Source: JABJOR01 sp965603075 (GTDB lineage: Bacteria; Pseudomonadota; Alphaproteobacteria; Rhodospirillales; Casp-alpha2). From it: DNA of 64,000 nt. Location: contig CBFDBO010000013.1 of assembly GCA_965603075.1 (NCBI GenBank), forward strand, positions 1 to 64,000. Reading direction: 5' to 3'. The notes beneath the pieces were generated by a model. That model was not told the DNA's origin and searched no databases. It saw nothing but the letters and a program-made list of their open reading frames with translations. Of this stretch, positions 54,134 to 62,054 are shown piece by piece; position 1 is the stretch's first letter; each line of letters starts with the position of its first letter. Position numbers and translations under genes: made by a program.

Positions 54134-55645
54134 ATGACTTTTACTGTACTGACAGCAGAATTCCTTCACGAAACAAACACATTCAATGTCCGTAAGACAG
54201 GGCTAGACACGTTTCAAGCCGACACCCTCCACGTAGGCGATGAAGCATCCCGTGCTCATCTTTATTCCAACTCAGGGTTTGCTGGCTGTCTTGATTGCGA
54301 AGCTGAATTTGGATGGACCCTGAACCACGCCGTTTGCGCCCACGCTGGCCCATCGGGTACGGTCACGCGTGAAGCTTTTGATACCATTGGGGGTTATATT
54401 CTGGACGCCGCCCGTCCCCAAAAACCCAGTGGTGTAGATGGCGTATTGCTTGCCCTGCATGGCGCCATGGTGCCAGAGGGTTTTGAGGATGGTGAAGGTG
54501 AATTATTACGCAGATTACGCGACATCATCGGCAGCGAAGTCCCCATCGCCATCTCTCTTGATTTACATGCAAATGTAACCCGGCAAATGTGCGAACTCGC
54601 TGATATTATAGTTTCCTACAAAACCTATCCCCATATTGATCTTCGCGAAGCGGCGTATCACGCCGGGCAGATTTTACATCAAACCATGCAAGGGAAAATT
54701 AAACCACGTACCCTTTTGGCACCTCTCCCCATGTTGATGGAAGCCAATGGCGGACGAACAGACATAGGTCCTATGGTGGATCGCATTACCCGGGCACGGG
54801 ACTATGAAAAGCAAGACGGTATTTTTGCCCTCAGCATCAATGCGGGGTTCGAACATAGTGACATTGCCGAGATCGGGCCCAGTATCACCGTTACTTGCCA
54901 AATTGAAAACGAAAGCGATGTGCATGCACCCCAAGCCTACATCGATAATATGGCACAAGAAATCTGGGATGCCCGCTTCGATGTGATCAACAAATTTTAC
55001 ACCGTTGAAAAGGCTGCAGCGATTGCCGCAGAATACGATTCATCCCAAGGGCCTCTGATTATTGCCGATTACGCCGACAATCCCGGTGGCGGCGCGTACG
55101 GCGATTCCACCAATTTATTAGCGGCCATGATGAAAGTCGGTTTAACCAATGCATGTTTTGGCCCTATTGTTGATCCGCAAGCCGCCAAATCCCTCCATGC
55201 TTATAAAGCAGGTGCCACCGTTACCATGGACATCGGTGGCAAAATGGATGCTCGGTTTGGCGGAGAGTCCTTGTCTCTAACCGGCGAGATCATCTTGATC
55301 AGTGATGGCATATGTGTGGGAGATGGCCCTATGAAGGGCGGTATGACCATGAATTTCGGACTGAGCTGTGTCTTGCGAGTTGACGGCATTGATATTCTTA
55401 TCACCACCGAACCCATCCAAATGTACGATCAGCAACAGTTCAAAGGCTTTGGTATCGATCTGGAATCCAAGTCCACCATTGGGCTTAAATCCATGCAACA
55501 TTTTCGCGCGGCATTTGAACCCATTGCGAGCAAAGTCATTGTCTGTGATAGCGGTGCACTTTGCACCAGAAACATGGCACAATTACCCTATGTTAATGTA
55601 TCTCGTCCGATCTTCCCCCTTGATCCGGACATGACTAAAATTTGA
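54134..55645 (+). CDS. M81 family metallopeptidase (MlrC-like)
   Basis: This 503-aa MlrC family protein is named after the enzyme that degrades linearised microcystin; in most bacteria the substrate is unknown. Metal-site motifs are AEFLHETNTFN at the N-terminus, SLDLHANVT in the middle, and DYADNPGGGAYGDST in the C-terminal half. The C-terminal MlrC domain (about 300-490) is complete. The ATG at 54134 has GGGGA about ten bases ahead; earlier in-frame starts at 54107 and 54125 are less well placed. No transporter or peptide-uptake genes are adjacent. Confidence 0.9.
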   Translation: MTFTVLTAEFLHETNTFNVRKTGLDTFQADTLHVGDEASRAHLYSNSGFAGCLDCEAEFGWTLNHAVCAHAGPSGTVTREAFDTIGGYILDAARPQKPSGVDGVLLALHGAMVPEGFEDGEGELLRRLRDIIGSEVPIAISLDLHANVTRQMCELADIIVSYKTYPHIDLREAAYHAGQILHQTMQGKIKPRTLLAPLPMLMEANGGRTDIGPMVDRITRARDYEKQDGIFALSINAGFEHSDIAEIGPSITVTCQIENESDVHAPQAYIDNMAQEIWDARFDVINKFYTVEKAAAIAAEYDSSQGPLIIADYADNPGGGAYGDSTNLLAAMMKVGLTNACFGPIVDPQAAKSLHAYKAGATVTMDIGGKMDARFGGESLSLTGEIILISDGICVGDGPMKGGMTMNFGLSCVLRVDGIDILITTEPIQMYDQQQFKGFGIDLESKSTIGLKSMQHFRAAFEPIASKVIVCDSGALCTRNMAQLPYVNVSRPIFPLDPDMTKI

Positions 55646-55675
55646 TTGAAAAACATAAATTGATCGGAAACAACT

Positions 55676-55924
55676 GTGCTTAGAGAAGTCAGCGTAAATA
55701 TAGAAGACATCTTCCTTCCCAAAGCCCGGCAGGAAGAAATCGATCAGGTTGAGATCGATAGAATCTGTGAAGACATCATGAACGAGGTCGATCAACGCCC
55801 CATTCAAGTACGCAAAGGCAAAGGTCGTCTGGTCTTAATCAAAGGTACCAACCTCCTAGAAGCCCGCCGCGCCCTTGGCGACACCACCATTGGTGCTTAC
55901 ATCGTTGCAGCGCAACAGTTTTAG
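55676..55924 (+). CDS. ParB/sulfiredoxin-like domain mini-protein
   Basis: This 82-aa protein looks like a free-standing ParB N-terminal (ParBc) fold. It has NIEDIFLPKARQEEID at the start, QRPIQVRKGKGRLVLIKG in the middle, and NLLEARRALGDTTIGAYIV at the end, which parallels the I-x-x-I...P-I-x-V...G-x-R-x-x-A-x-x-x-L-G pattern. The ParB CTP-binding GERR motif is replaced by GTNLLEAR, and there is no DNA-binding or dimer domain, so it is not a chromosome-segregation ParB. The start is GTG at 55676 with GGAAA upstream. It lies 30 bases after the M81 gene. Confidence 0.7.
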   Translation: MLREVSVNIEDIFLPKARQEEIDQVEIDRICEDIMNEVDQRPIQVRKGKGRLVLIKGTNLLEARRALGDTTIGAYIVAAQQF

Positions 55925-55944
55925 ATGCTTCTTAACGATACTGT

Positions 55945-56751
55945 TTAACGACCCTTCCAAACCGGGTCGCGTTTTTCGGCAAACGCACGAGGGCCTTCGA
56001 GGAAATCTTCTGAATCATTTACTTTTTCGTACCATGGGAAAGTCCCCATACCACGACTCATGTGTTTGAAGGCGTCTTGCACAGACATTTCAGAAACACC
56101 GTAGAAAGTTTCTTTCAAAGCCCGGAGGGCCAGTGGTGCGCCTTTGGAAATTTCTTCTGCCATGGCGCGTGAGACATCCATCAGTTCATCACGAGGAACT
56201 ATTTTATGGACAAGACCCCAATGTTTGGCTTCCTCGGCGTCCATGCGGCGGCCTGTGTACATCATTTCAAGCGCTACATTATGAGGGATTTTTTTCGATA
56301 AGCGTTGAACAGCACCCGCGTCGGGTAAAAATCCACGTTGCATTTCTGGCAACCAGATATTGGTTTCCGGCACACAAATAATGATATCAGAGGCCAATGC
56401 GATTTCTAGTCCGCCGCCGATGGCATGACCATTTAGGGCGGCAATTACGGGCTTATACAAATCCCACATTTCGGTAAACCCTGCAAATCCACCCGGCGAC
56501 ATGCCCAGCGTTTCGGGGCTATCGATATCGCCGTCCATTTCGGCAACCTCTTTTAAATCCCACCCGGCAGAAAAACACTTCTCGCCCGTTCCGGTGATCA
56601 AACCAACGGTCAGATCATCATCATCACGCAGGGTGACAAACGTATCATACAGTTCATTTGTCATGGCGGTGTTGATGGCGTTAACCGGGGCGTTGTCCAT
56701 AGTGATTTCCAGAACCTTGCCGATACGGCTTGTGCTGATCAATTCCGACAT
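55945..56751 (-). CDS. Enoyl-CoA hydratase/isomerase family protein (CaiD-like)
   Basis: This 268-aa crotonase-fold enzyme has an oxyanion-hole region CFSAGWDLKEVA and candidate catalytic glutamates E116 (GHAIGGGLEIAL) and E136 (WLPEMQRGF), followed by LPDAGAVQRL. The combination SAGWDLK and PDxG is closest to carnitinyl-CoA/crotonobetainyl-CoA hydratase CaiD. The substrate is not proven: no caiA, caiB or caiC partner is visible. It lies 36 bases downstream of dnaX on the same strand. Confidence 0.85.
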   Translation of the reverse strand: MSELISTSRIGKVLEITMDNAPVNAINTAMTNELYDTFVTLRDDDDLTVGLITGTGEKCFSAGWDLKEVAEMDGDIDSPETLGMSPGGFAGFTEMWDLYKPVIAALNGHAIGGGLEIALASDIIICVPETNIWLPEMQRGFLPDAGAVQRLSKKIPHNVALEMMYTGRRMDAEEAKHWGLVHKIVPRDELMDVSRAMAEEISKGAPLALRALKETFYGVSEMSVQDAFKHMSRGMGTFPWYEKVNDSEDFLEGPRAFAEKRDPVWKGR

Positions 56752-56787
56752 AATGTATCTCCTAATAATCGAGTATAAGAATTTGAT

Positions 56788-58611
56788 TTATGTATCATCA
56801 CCATCGAATGGCGGATGGTCTTCGACGGTTGATACTTCCGCACCGGGGAAGGCATCAACCACTGATTTTACAAGTGGGTGTTCCCGCATTTGATCTTTTA
56901 AAGCCTTTTGGGCAGCATCAAATTGTTGGCTTAAGGTAGGGTCGCCGGGGCTGGTTGAGACCGTTATCACCCACGCATCACCCGTTTCATCGAGCAGGAA
57001 TTTACGTAATTTCTGAATGGTCGCTGCGTCGGCATACTCGCCACCATTGAGTTCAATGCGCCCTTGTGAGAATTTAATTAAATGCACATTGTTATAAAGA
57101 AATGCCTGCAATGAAATTTCTCGGCACTTGCCAGCGTACGTGGCAAGCTCGGTTAAATTATTAAACAATGTTGCGGCGGCAATTTCTGGCTCAAATTCTT
57201 CATATTGAGGGGGTGGGTTCGAGACAGACCCGCCATTTACGACCCTTAAAGCCGCCCTCACCCCACCACCATTATCACCACCGTCTCCGGTGGCTGGACT
57301 GGCTGGGTTTGTTGATGATGACATTGCGGAAGTATTTGACCCACCACCTGCGTTTCCGCCTCCGCTGGTCGAGCCAGAGCCTCCAGACGATGGCATCCCC
57401 CCCTGTGACGGTATCATCCCTTTAAGGGCTTCCTCCGGGCTTGGCAAACTTGCCGCATGGGCTAGACGGATCAGAACCATTTCAGCGGCTTGAACAGCTG
57501 AAGGTGCTATTCGAACTTCGCTTAATCCTTTAAGCAACATTTGCCACGCCCGCGAAATCGCGGCCATACCAAGCCCGGCGGATAATTCAGTACCGCGTAC
57601 CCGTTCCATTTCTGGTACGGTGGCTTCATTGACCATCTCGGGAGAAACTTTTATGCGGGTAATCCAGTGGGTGATTTCTAGCAAATCTTCGATGACTTGC
57701 GAGGGATCAGCCCCCGCTTCGTATTGCTTGGTAAAGATATCAAGCGCCCCCGCTGCATCCCCTTTTAAGGCCGCCTCAAACGTATCAAATGATTGCGAGC
57801 GATCGGCAAGACCCAACATATCGCGGACATCATCTTCGCCGATAACTTGGTCGGTGTGTGATATGGCTTGATCGAGCAAGCTCAACCCATCACGGACACT
57901 GCCATCAGCAGCACGGGCAATGAGCCGGATGGCTGTCTCAGAAATCTCAGCGCCCTCTTCTCCGGCGATGCGGGTGAAATGATCCGATAGCTCGCCAACT
58001 TCAACCCGGCGTAAATCAAACCGCTGGCAACGTGATAAAACAGTAACGGGGACTTTTCGAATTTCTGTGGTAGCAAAAATAAATTTAACATGTTCCGGTG
58101 GCTCTTCTAACGTCTTCAACAATGCGTTGAAGGCGTTTTTAGAGAGCATATGAACTTCATCGATGATGTAGACTTTGTAGCGGGCTGATGTAGGGCGATA
58201 ACGAACCCCTTCGATCAACTCACGGATATCATCCACGCCCGTACGACTGGCGGCATCCATTTCCAAGACATCGACATGACGGTCTTCGGTGATGCTGGTG
58301 CAATGTACACACACGCCGCAAGGCTCTGTCGTGGGTCCATAACCCGGATCATTATCCGGACCAATACAGTTCAAACCGAGCGCAATAATCCGCGCTGAAG
58401 TGGTTTTACCGACACCACGCACCCCCGTCAGCATGAAAGCGTGCGCCAACCGACCCGAACTGATGGCATTACCCAACACCCGGATCATGGCATCTTGACC
58501 GATCATGTCATTAAAGGTAGAGGGGCGATATTTACGCGCTAGAACGCGGTATTCTTCCGCATTTTGCGGATCTTGTGGGGTACCTGAGGTGGGAGATTCT
58601 GTATCCGTCAT
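56788..58611 (-). CDS. dnaX: DNA polymerase III subunit gamma/tau
   Basis: This 607-aa clamp-loader ATPase loads the beta clamp and ties leading- and lagging-strand polymerases together. Walker A GVRGVGKT is at 63-70, a zinc module carries CGVCVHC, Walker B/DEVH is in YIIDEVHMLS, and the sensor/SRC motif is VLSRCQRFDLRR. Domain III ends near 370; a Gly/Ser-rich linker (about 395-450) leads to the tau-specific C-terminal region. I see no obvious frameshift signal for a short gamma form. The SRP RNA gene lies just upstream on the same strand, as in other alphaproteobacteria. Confidence 0.97.
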   Translation of the reverse strand: MTDTESPTSGTPQDPQNAEEYRVLARKYRPSTFNDMIGQDAMIRVLGNAISSGRLAHAFMLTGVRGVGKTTSARIIALGLNCIGPDNDPGYGPTTEPCGVCVHCTSITEDRHVDVLEMDAASRTGVDDIRELIEGVRYRPTSARYKVYIIDEVHMLSKNAFNALLKTLEEPPEHVKFIFATTEIRKVPVTVLSRCQRFDLRRVEVGELSDHFTRIAGEEGAEISETAIRLIARAADGSVRDGLSLLDQAISHTDQVIGEDDVRDMLGLADRSQSFDTFEAALKGDAAGALDIFTKQYEAGADPSQVIEDLLEITHWITRIKVSPEMVNEATVPEMERVRGTELSAGLGMAAISRAWQMLLKGLSEVRIAPSAVQAAEMVLIRLAHAASLPSPEEALKGMIPSQGGMPSSGGSGSTSGGGNAGGGSNTSAMSSSTNPASPATGDGGDNGGGVRAALRVVNGGSVSNPPPQYEEFEPEIAAATLFNNLTELATYAGKCREISLQAFLYNNVHLIKFSQGRIELNGGEYADAATIQKLRKFLLDETGDAWVITVSTSPGDPTLSQQFDAAQKALKDQMREHPLVKSVVDAFPGAEVSTVEDHPPFDGDDT

Positions 58612-58677
58612 CTGTCCCTACAATATCTAAGAACCGCTGTTTATGTGAGTTTTTAACACGTTTTTAGCGGGTTTAAT

Positions 58678-58774
58678 GAGTAGCCGGACAATGACCCAAT
58701 CCTGAATCCCGGGACGGCTGCTTCCTTCCGGACCTGACCGAGTTGACGAGGGGACTGCCCACCGCCGACTACCC
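58678..58774 (-). ncRNA. ffs: Signal recognition particle RNA, small bacterial type (4.5S)
   Basis: The minus strand carries GGTCAGGTCCGGAAGGAAGC within 58716-58738, the universally conserved SRP domain IV with its GGAA tetraloop and asymmetric loop that bind Ffh. The ends pair as GGGTAGTCGG (58774-58765) with CCGGCTACTC (58687-58678), ten consecutive base pairs including two wobble pairs, giving an RNA of about 97 nt. It works with Ffh and FtsY in co-translational targeting to the membrane. It is placed directly upstream of dnaX. No strong intrinsic terminator follows. Confidence 0.95.
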
Positions 58775-58779
58775 GGTGC

Positions 58780-58809
58780 AATATAGAAATTCCAGCGGCT
58801 ATTAGGCAA
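58780..58809 (-). promoter_or_regulatory. Probable promoter of the SRP RNA gene
   Basis: On the minus strand TTGCCT (58809-58804) and TATATT (58785-58780) are separated by 18 bases. The predicted first base lies at about 58774-58773, exactly where the closing helix of the SRP RNA begins, which supports both calls. Confidence 0.55.
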
Positions 58810-58854
58810 GCACTAGAATCAAATTTTTTTGAGATTTGTTACGATTAATTGAGA

Positions 58855-59409
58855 TTAATATTGTTCTTGAATATTAATGATGCCACCCGTTGGGCTGCGG
58901 CTAAGCAAGCCCCCCATATTAAGCAAACTGCCGACATCATTGGAAAATTCATATCGCCCATCAACAACAGCCAAAATCTTCATTTCGAAAGATTGCCCCG
59001 CGGCCAAACGAATAGAAGGCCCCGGACAGCGGGTTTCCAGAATATCATTATCCAAGGCGGCGGCATCAATGGCTATGCTGTCGAAGAATTCTGGCGCTAC
59101 AAAGCCGTGGGTCTCTTGATCACGATTGCGCAAACGCAACACATAGGTCTGCCCGACACGCATTCGGACAATCATGGGGCTGTATTCACCATGACGTATG
59201 ACCATTTCGATGGACGCTGCATTATCAAAGCTGACATTGGTAAGTTGGCGGGTTGTGCGTTCTTCGCACGAAGATGAACCGCTGCTTGGTACAAACACGT
59301 TAACGGTGTCATCAAATGTCGAGCTTACAGAATCAACAAATGAGCCATAAGTTGAACATCCTGATAACAGGATAATACTAAAAATCAGGGTAGACTTCAG
59401 GTTTCGCAT
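58855..59409 (-). CDS. Lipoprotein with a degenerate cupredoxin-like domain
   Basis: This 184-aa protein has a type II signal peptide: positively charged start, hydrophobic core and lipobox LSGC with the lipidated cysteine at 18. Residues about 70-180 read like a cupredoxin beta-sandwich: MIVRMRVGQTYVLRLRNRD, then THGFVAPEFF with a ligand-like histidine, an AAGQSFEMKILAVVDGRYEF strand, and a final GGIINI strand. The Cys-His-Met loop that completes a type 1 copper site is not apparent (EFSNDVGSLLNMGG has no Cys or His). It may therefore bind metal differently or not at all. It lies about 80 bases upstream of the SRP RNA gene on the same strand. Confidence 0.72.
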   Translation of the reverse strand: MRNLKSTLIFSIILLSGCSTYGSFVDSVSSTFDDTVNVFVPSSGSSSCEERTTRQLTNVSFDNAASIEMVIRHGEYSPMIVRMRVGQTYVLRLRNRDQETHGFVAPEFFDSIAIDAAALDNDILETRCPGPSIRLAAGQSFEMKILAVVDGRYEFSNDVGSLLNMGGLLSRSPTGGIINIQEQY

Positions 59410-59495
59410 ACAGCTAATTTATCCATCTTCGTTAAATAATCAAATATCATTCTAACAAGATTGTATTAACAGCTTCCTTATGTCACTTTTCTAAC

Positions 59496-60482
59496 ATGCC
59501 ACATCGACTTACCTATGCAGGCGTTCCGCTTGACCGTGCAGGGGATCTGCGCAGTAACGAAAACTGGATCAATGAACAATTGATGTCAGATAACGCTCGT
59601 TTGCTCGTCACATGGCGCGATCTGAATTTGATTGTCTCAGGCTCCGAGCCCGATGCCATATTAATACAAAAATCGGCCGTGCAAGAACTGCTCCATCAAA
59701 CCTCATCTCGGTCCTCGCCTATTTTTCTAGGGCAAGGGCATAGATATGGACAAGAACAAGAACAAGGAGAAGAATACGAACTCTATTATTTCTCGCTTGA
59801 TCTCTCCTTTTTAGAAGAAGAAGACGCTCTACGACTAACCGGGCATACCCCCGATCAAGCAGGATTTATTGACCTACGAAACATTGGTTCTTTGCTGAGC
59901 CACGATACCGGGTCCATGTTGGCGATGGCTCGGGCTTTAGCCTATTGGCATAAACGACATATGTTCTGTGGCACTTGTGGGGCGCCCACCCTATCCCATA
60001 CCGCCGGACACGTGCGCGTATGCTCTAACCCAGATTGCAGGCTTGAGCATTTCCCCCGTACCGATCCCGCTGTGATCATGCTGGTAACCACCACCATGGA
60101 TGGTGAAGAACATTGTTTATTGGGTCGTCAATCTACGTGGGTAGCGGGCACCTATTCATCCCTTGCTGGTTTTGTCGAACCGGGCGAGAGCCTAGAGACC
60201 GCCGTATTACGTGAAGTTTTCGAAGAAGCCGGAATCAGAGCTACACAAGCCACTTATCAAGCGTCTCAACCCTGGCCATTCCCTTCGTCCCTCATGCTGG
60301 GTTTCCGCGCCCGAGCGTTAACCCATGAGATTGATATTAGCAGTAATGAATTGGAAGACGCCCGTTGGTTTTCTCACTCTGAAATCGTTGAGCTTTCCAA
60401 ACGAGACAACGAAAACCGTGTTTTATCGCGCGGCGATTCCATCGCCAGTTGGTTAATTCATGACTGGATTAAAAACCCTTAG
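59496..60482 (+). CDS. nudC: NAD(+)/NADH diphosphatase (NudC), RNA-decapping type
   Basis: This 328-aa Nudix enzyme hydrolyses NADH and can remove the NAD cap from RNA. The four-cysteine zinc motif is C158, C161, C176, C181. The Nudix box GFVEPGESLETAVLREVFEEAGI (225-247) fits the consensus but exceeds this note's residue limit only in full length, so the key residues are G225, E231, R239, E240, E243 and E244. The NudC-specific SQPWPFPSS motif follows. An N-terminal domain (1-145) is of the usual size, with a Gln/Glu-rich insert near 84-95. It converges with the MFS gene 13 bases away. Confidence 0.95.
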   Translation: MPHRLTYAGVPLDRAGDLRSNENWINEQLMSDNARLLVTWRDLNLIVSGSEPDAILIQKSAVQELLHQTSSRSSPIFLGQGHRYGQEQEQGEEYELYYFSLDLSFLEEEDALRLTGHTPDQAGFIDLRNIGSLLSHDTGSMLAMARALAYWHKRHMFCGTCGAPTLSHTAGHVRVCSNPDCRLEHFPRTDPAVIMLVTTTMDGEEHCLLGRQSTWVAGTYSSLAGFVEPGESLETAVLREVFEEAGIRATQATYQASQPWPFPSSLMLGFRARALTHEIDISSNELEDARWFSHSEIVELSKRDNENRVLSRGDSIASWLIHDWIKNP

Positions 60483-60495
60483 CTCTGAATTATCC

Positions 60496-61734
60496 TTAAC
60501 GTTGATTTGACCGTATAGCCCTATCAAATCTTTGAAACAGGATTGCCACCAATAATGAAGCGCCAACACAATACAGGGCACTGACAGCGGTAATGTTTTC
60601 CATCGAAACATCTGCATCAATAGCCCAGCCCATAATGGCAGGGGACAGAGCCGAAGACATCACCATAAGCGCCGTACCTAAGGCTTTGATAGCCCCCAAA
60701 TGGGTAACACCGTAAATCTCTGCCCAGATGGCACTGGTGATCACACTGCCCATCCCAGAGGACATGCCCAGTAGTGCCATAAAGACAAAGGCTGTCATCT
60801 CAGAATCAAATCCAGAAAAAATCAATAAAGCCGCAATCATGGGGATGAGGTAGAATTTAAACAATCGTGTGGCGCCATACTTATCGACGAGAACACCAGC
60901 CAGCAAAGACGCAGCCACTTGCCCCACGGCAAAAACCACAAACGCACCGGCGAACATGGGCATTTCCCAACCTTTGCTTTCCACCAAGTGGACTTGATGA
61001 AAAAACAGCCCGGTAACAACAAAAGACGTCGAGAAGAAACAGGGCATTAATATATAAAACCGAGGATCGCGTAACACATGACGCCGTGACCATGCCCCTT
61101 CTGCAGCCTCATGGCCTTTCTCATGTTGCGTCTCGACCAATTGACGTTGGCGTTCGCCATGGCCTTTTAACAACCATAAAATGATGGGGACCAATCCGAT
61201 AAGCAGCATGATACCAACGCCACCCCACATTTGTCGCCAGCCATAGGTTGCAATTAAAATCACAACAACTGTCGGGAACAAGGCTTCACCAACGGGATAT
61301 CCCACGCCGGCAATACTCAGGGCTTTGCCCCGGTTTACGCCAAAATAACGTGCCATGGACGTGGCTGAGGTATGCGATAATAGCCCTTGCCCGGTAAACC
61401 TAAGGCCAAAAATAATCAGATATAACCAAGCAGCACTCGTCACCATTGACATGCCAAGACAGGCCACCGCCAAACCGACGCAAACAATAGACGTGAAAAT
61501 ACGCAAATCCCAATCATCAATTTTACGTCCCGCCCAAACCAATATTGCGGCACTTGATAGGGTGCCAACAGAATAAATAAACCCAAAGTCGCCATGACTG
61601 AGATCAAAAGTCGATCTAATCTCTGCGCCTGAGAGTGAAATAAAATATGTCTGCCCAAAGGAGGAAAAAAATGCCGTTAAAAAACCAAAGGCCAGAAACC
61701 GGGGGGATGACATGATAAATTTTAGAAAGTTCAT
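60496..61734 (-). CDS. Major facilitator superfamily transporter
   Basis: This MFS permease of about 412 aa has 12 hydrophobic segments, split by a hydrophilic central loop (KGHGERQRQLVETQHEKGHE). The loop-2 signature is partly visible in VWAGRKIDDWDLR, and GLRFTGQGLLSHTSATSMARYFGVNRGKALS resembles the monocarboxylate/oxalate-formate branch. The substrate is unknown. I place the start at the ATG at 61734 because the in-frame extension to 61884 would translate the duplicated operators and the terminator upstream; the ribosome site is weak and an ATG at 61761 is possible. The upstream palindromes suggest tight repression. Confidence 0.85.
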   Translation of the reverse strand: MNFLKFIMSSPRFLAFGFLTAFFSSFGQTYFISLSGAEIRSTFDLSHGDFGFIYSVGTLSSAAILVWAGRKIDDWDLRIFTSIVCVGLAVACLGMSMVTSAAWLYLIIFGLRFTGQGLLSHTSATSMARYFGVNRGKALSIAGVGYPVGEALFPTVVVILIATYGWRQMWGGVGIMLLIGLVPIILWLLKGHGERQRQLVETQHEKGHEAAEGAWSRRHVLRDPRFYILMPCFFSTSFVVTGLFFHQVHLVESKGWEMPMFAGAFVVFAVGQVAASLLAGVLVDKYGATRLFKFYLIPMIAALLIFSGFDSEMTAFVFMALLGMSSGMGSVITSAIWAEIYGVTHLGAIKALGTALMVMSSALSPAIMGWAIDADVSMENITAVSALYCVGASLLVAILFQRFDRAIRSNQR

Positions 61735-61773
61735 ACCAGAAGCTATGACATGGACAACCATTAGGTCCAACAT

Positions 61774-61820
61774 AAATGTGAACCGTTGGTTCAAAAGAAA
61801 TGTGAACCGATGGTTCAAAA
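61774..61820. promoter_or_regulatory. Two tandem palindromic operators upstream of the MFS gene
   Basis: TGAACC-GTT-GGTTCA (61779-61793) and TGAACC-GAT-GGTTCA (61803-61817) are perfect 6-base inverted repeats with 3-base centres. They sit inside a 23-base direct repeat (AAATGTGAACCG, one variable base, then TGGTTCAAAA) with a 24-base period, a little over two helical turns. They lie 45-85 bases ahead of the likely start. A TetR-type dimer repressor fits this size and symmetry, but no regulator gene is in the window. Confidence 0.72.
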
Positions 61821-61842
61821 AAATATAAACCTGCGATTGAAC

Positions 61843-61873
61843 AAAAAAAATGCGGCCGGATAAACCGGCCGCA
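61843..61873 (-). terminator. Strong intrinsic terminator
   Basis: On the minus strand TGCGGCCGG and CCGGCCGCA (61873-61865 and 61859-61851) form a nine-base-pair GC-rich stem with a 5-base loop, immediately followed by eight Ts (61850-61843). There is no T run on the plus side, so it works on minus-strand transcripts: the candidate small RNA and, if read through, the symporter mRNA. Confidence 0.9.
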
Positions 61874-61981
61874 AGGTTGGGCATATAATGCCGCTATAGG
61901 GTGCCAGAGAGCGAGGGGAATTCCTCTCTGACAAGGGGTTATAGACGAGGAGGTCTATGAATAAGACTGTAGGCTAAGATT
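61843..61981 (-). ncRNA. Candidate small RNA with two anti-Shine-Dalgarno hairpin loops
   Basis: The minus strand shows, in order, a promoter-like pair TTGAAA (62015-62010) and TAATTA (61993-61988) 16 bases apart, a hairpin ATAGAC-CTCCTC-GTCTAT (61958-61941), a second hairpin CAGAGAG/CTCTCTG (61930-61924 and 61911-61905) with loop GAATTCCCCTCG, a small hairpin GGCAT/ATGCC (61892-61880), and the intrinsic terminator. The predicted RNA is about 137 nt. Loops presenting CUCCUC or CCCCUC are typical of alphaproteobacterial small RNAs that pair with ribosome-binding sites (the NfeR1/alpha-r14 and cuckoo RNA groups). It could instead be processed from the 3' end of the symporter mRNA. No protein-coding frame of note exists here. 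Confidence 0.6.
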
Positions 61982-62054
61982 GTGGCTTAATTATGCCCTA
62001 TTAAGGTCATTTCAAGGCAATACAAAAAATTATTGCGGGCAATCAAAGGGCCAA

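Noticed and set aside
61735..61884. N-terminal extension of the MFS transporter
   Set aside because: It would translate the terminator stem and both palindromic operators, giving a repetitive peptide without family similarity.
61957..61977. Six-codon plus-strand frame (MNKTVG) after a perfect GAGGAGG
   Set aside because: The purine-rich tract is the complement of the small-RNA hairpin loop. No plus-strand gene follows and the terminator points the other way, so the RNA reading is simpler.
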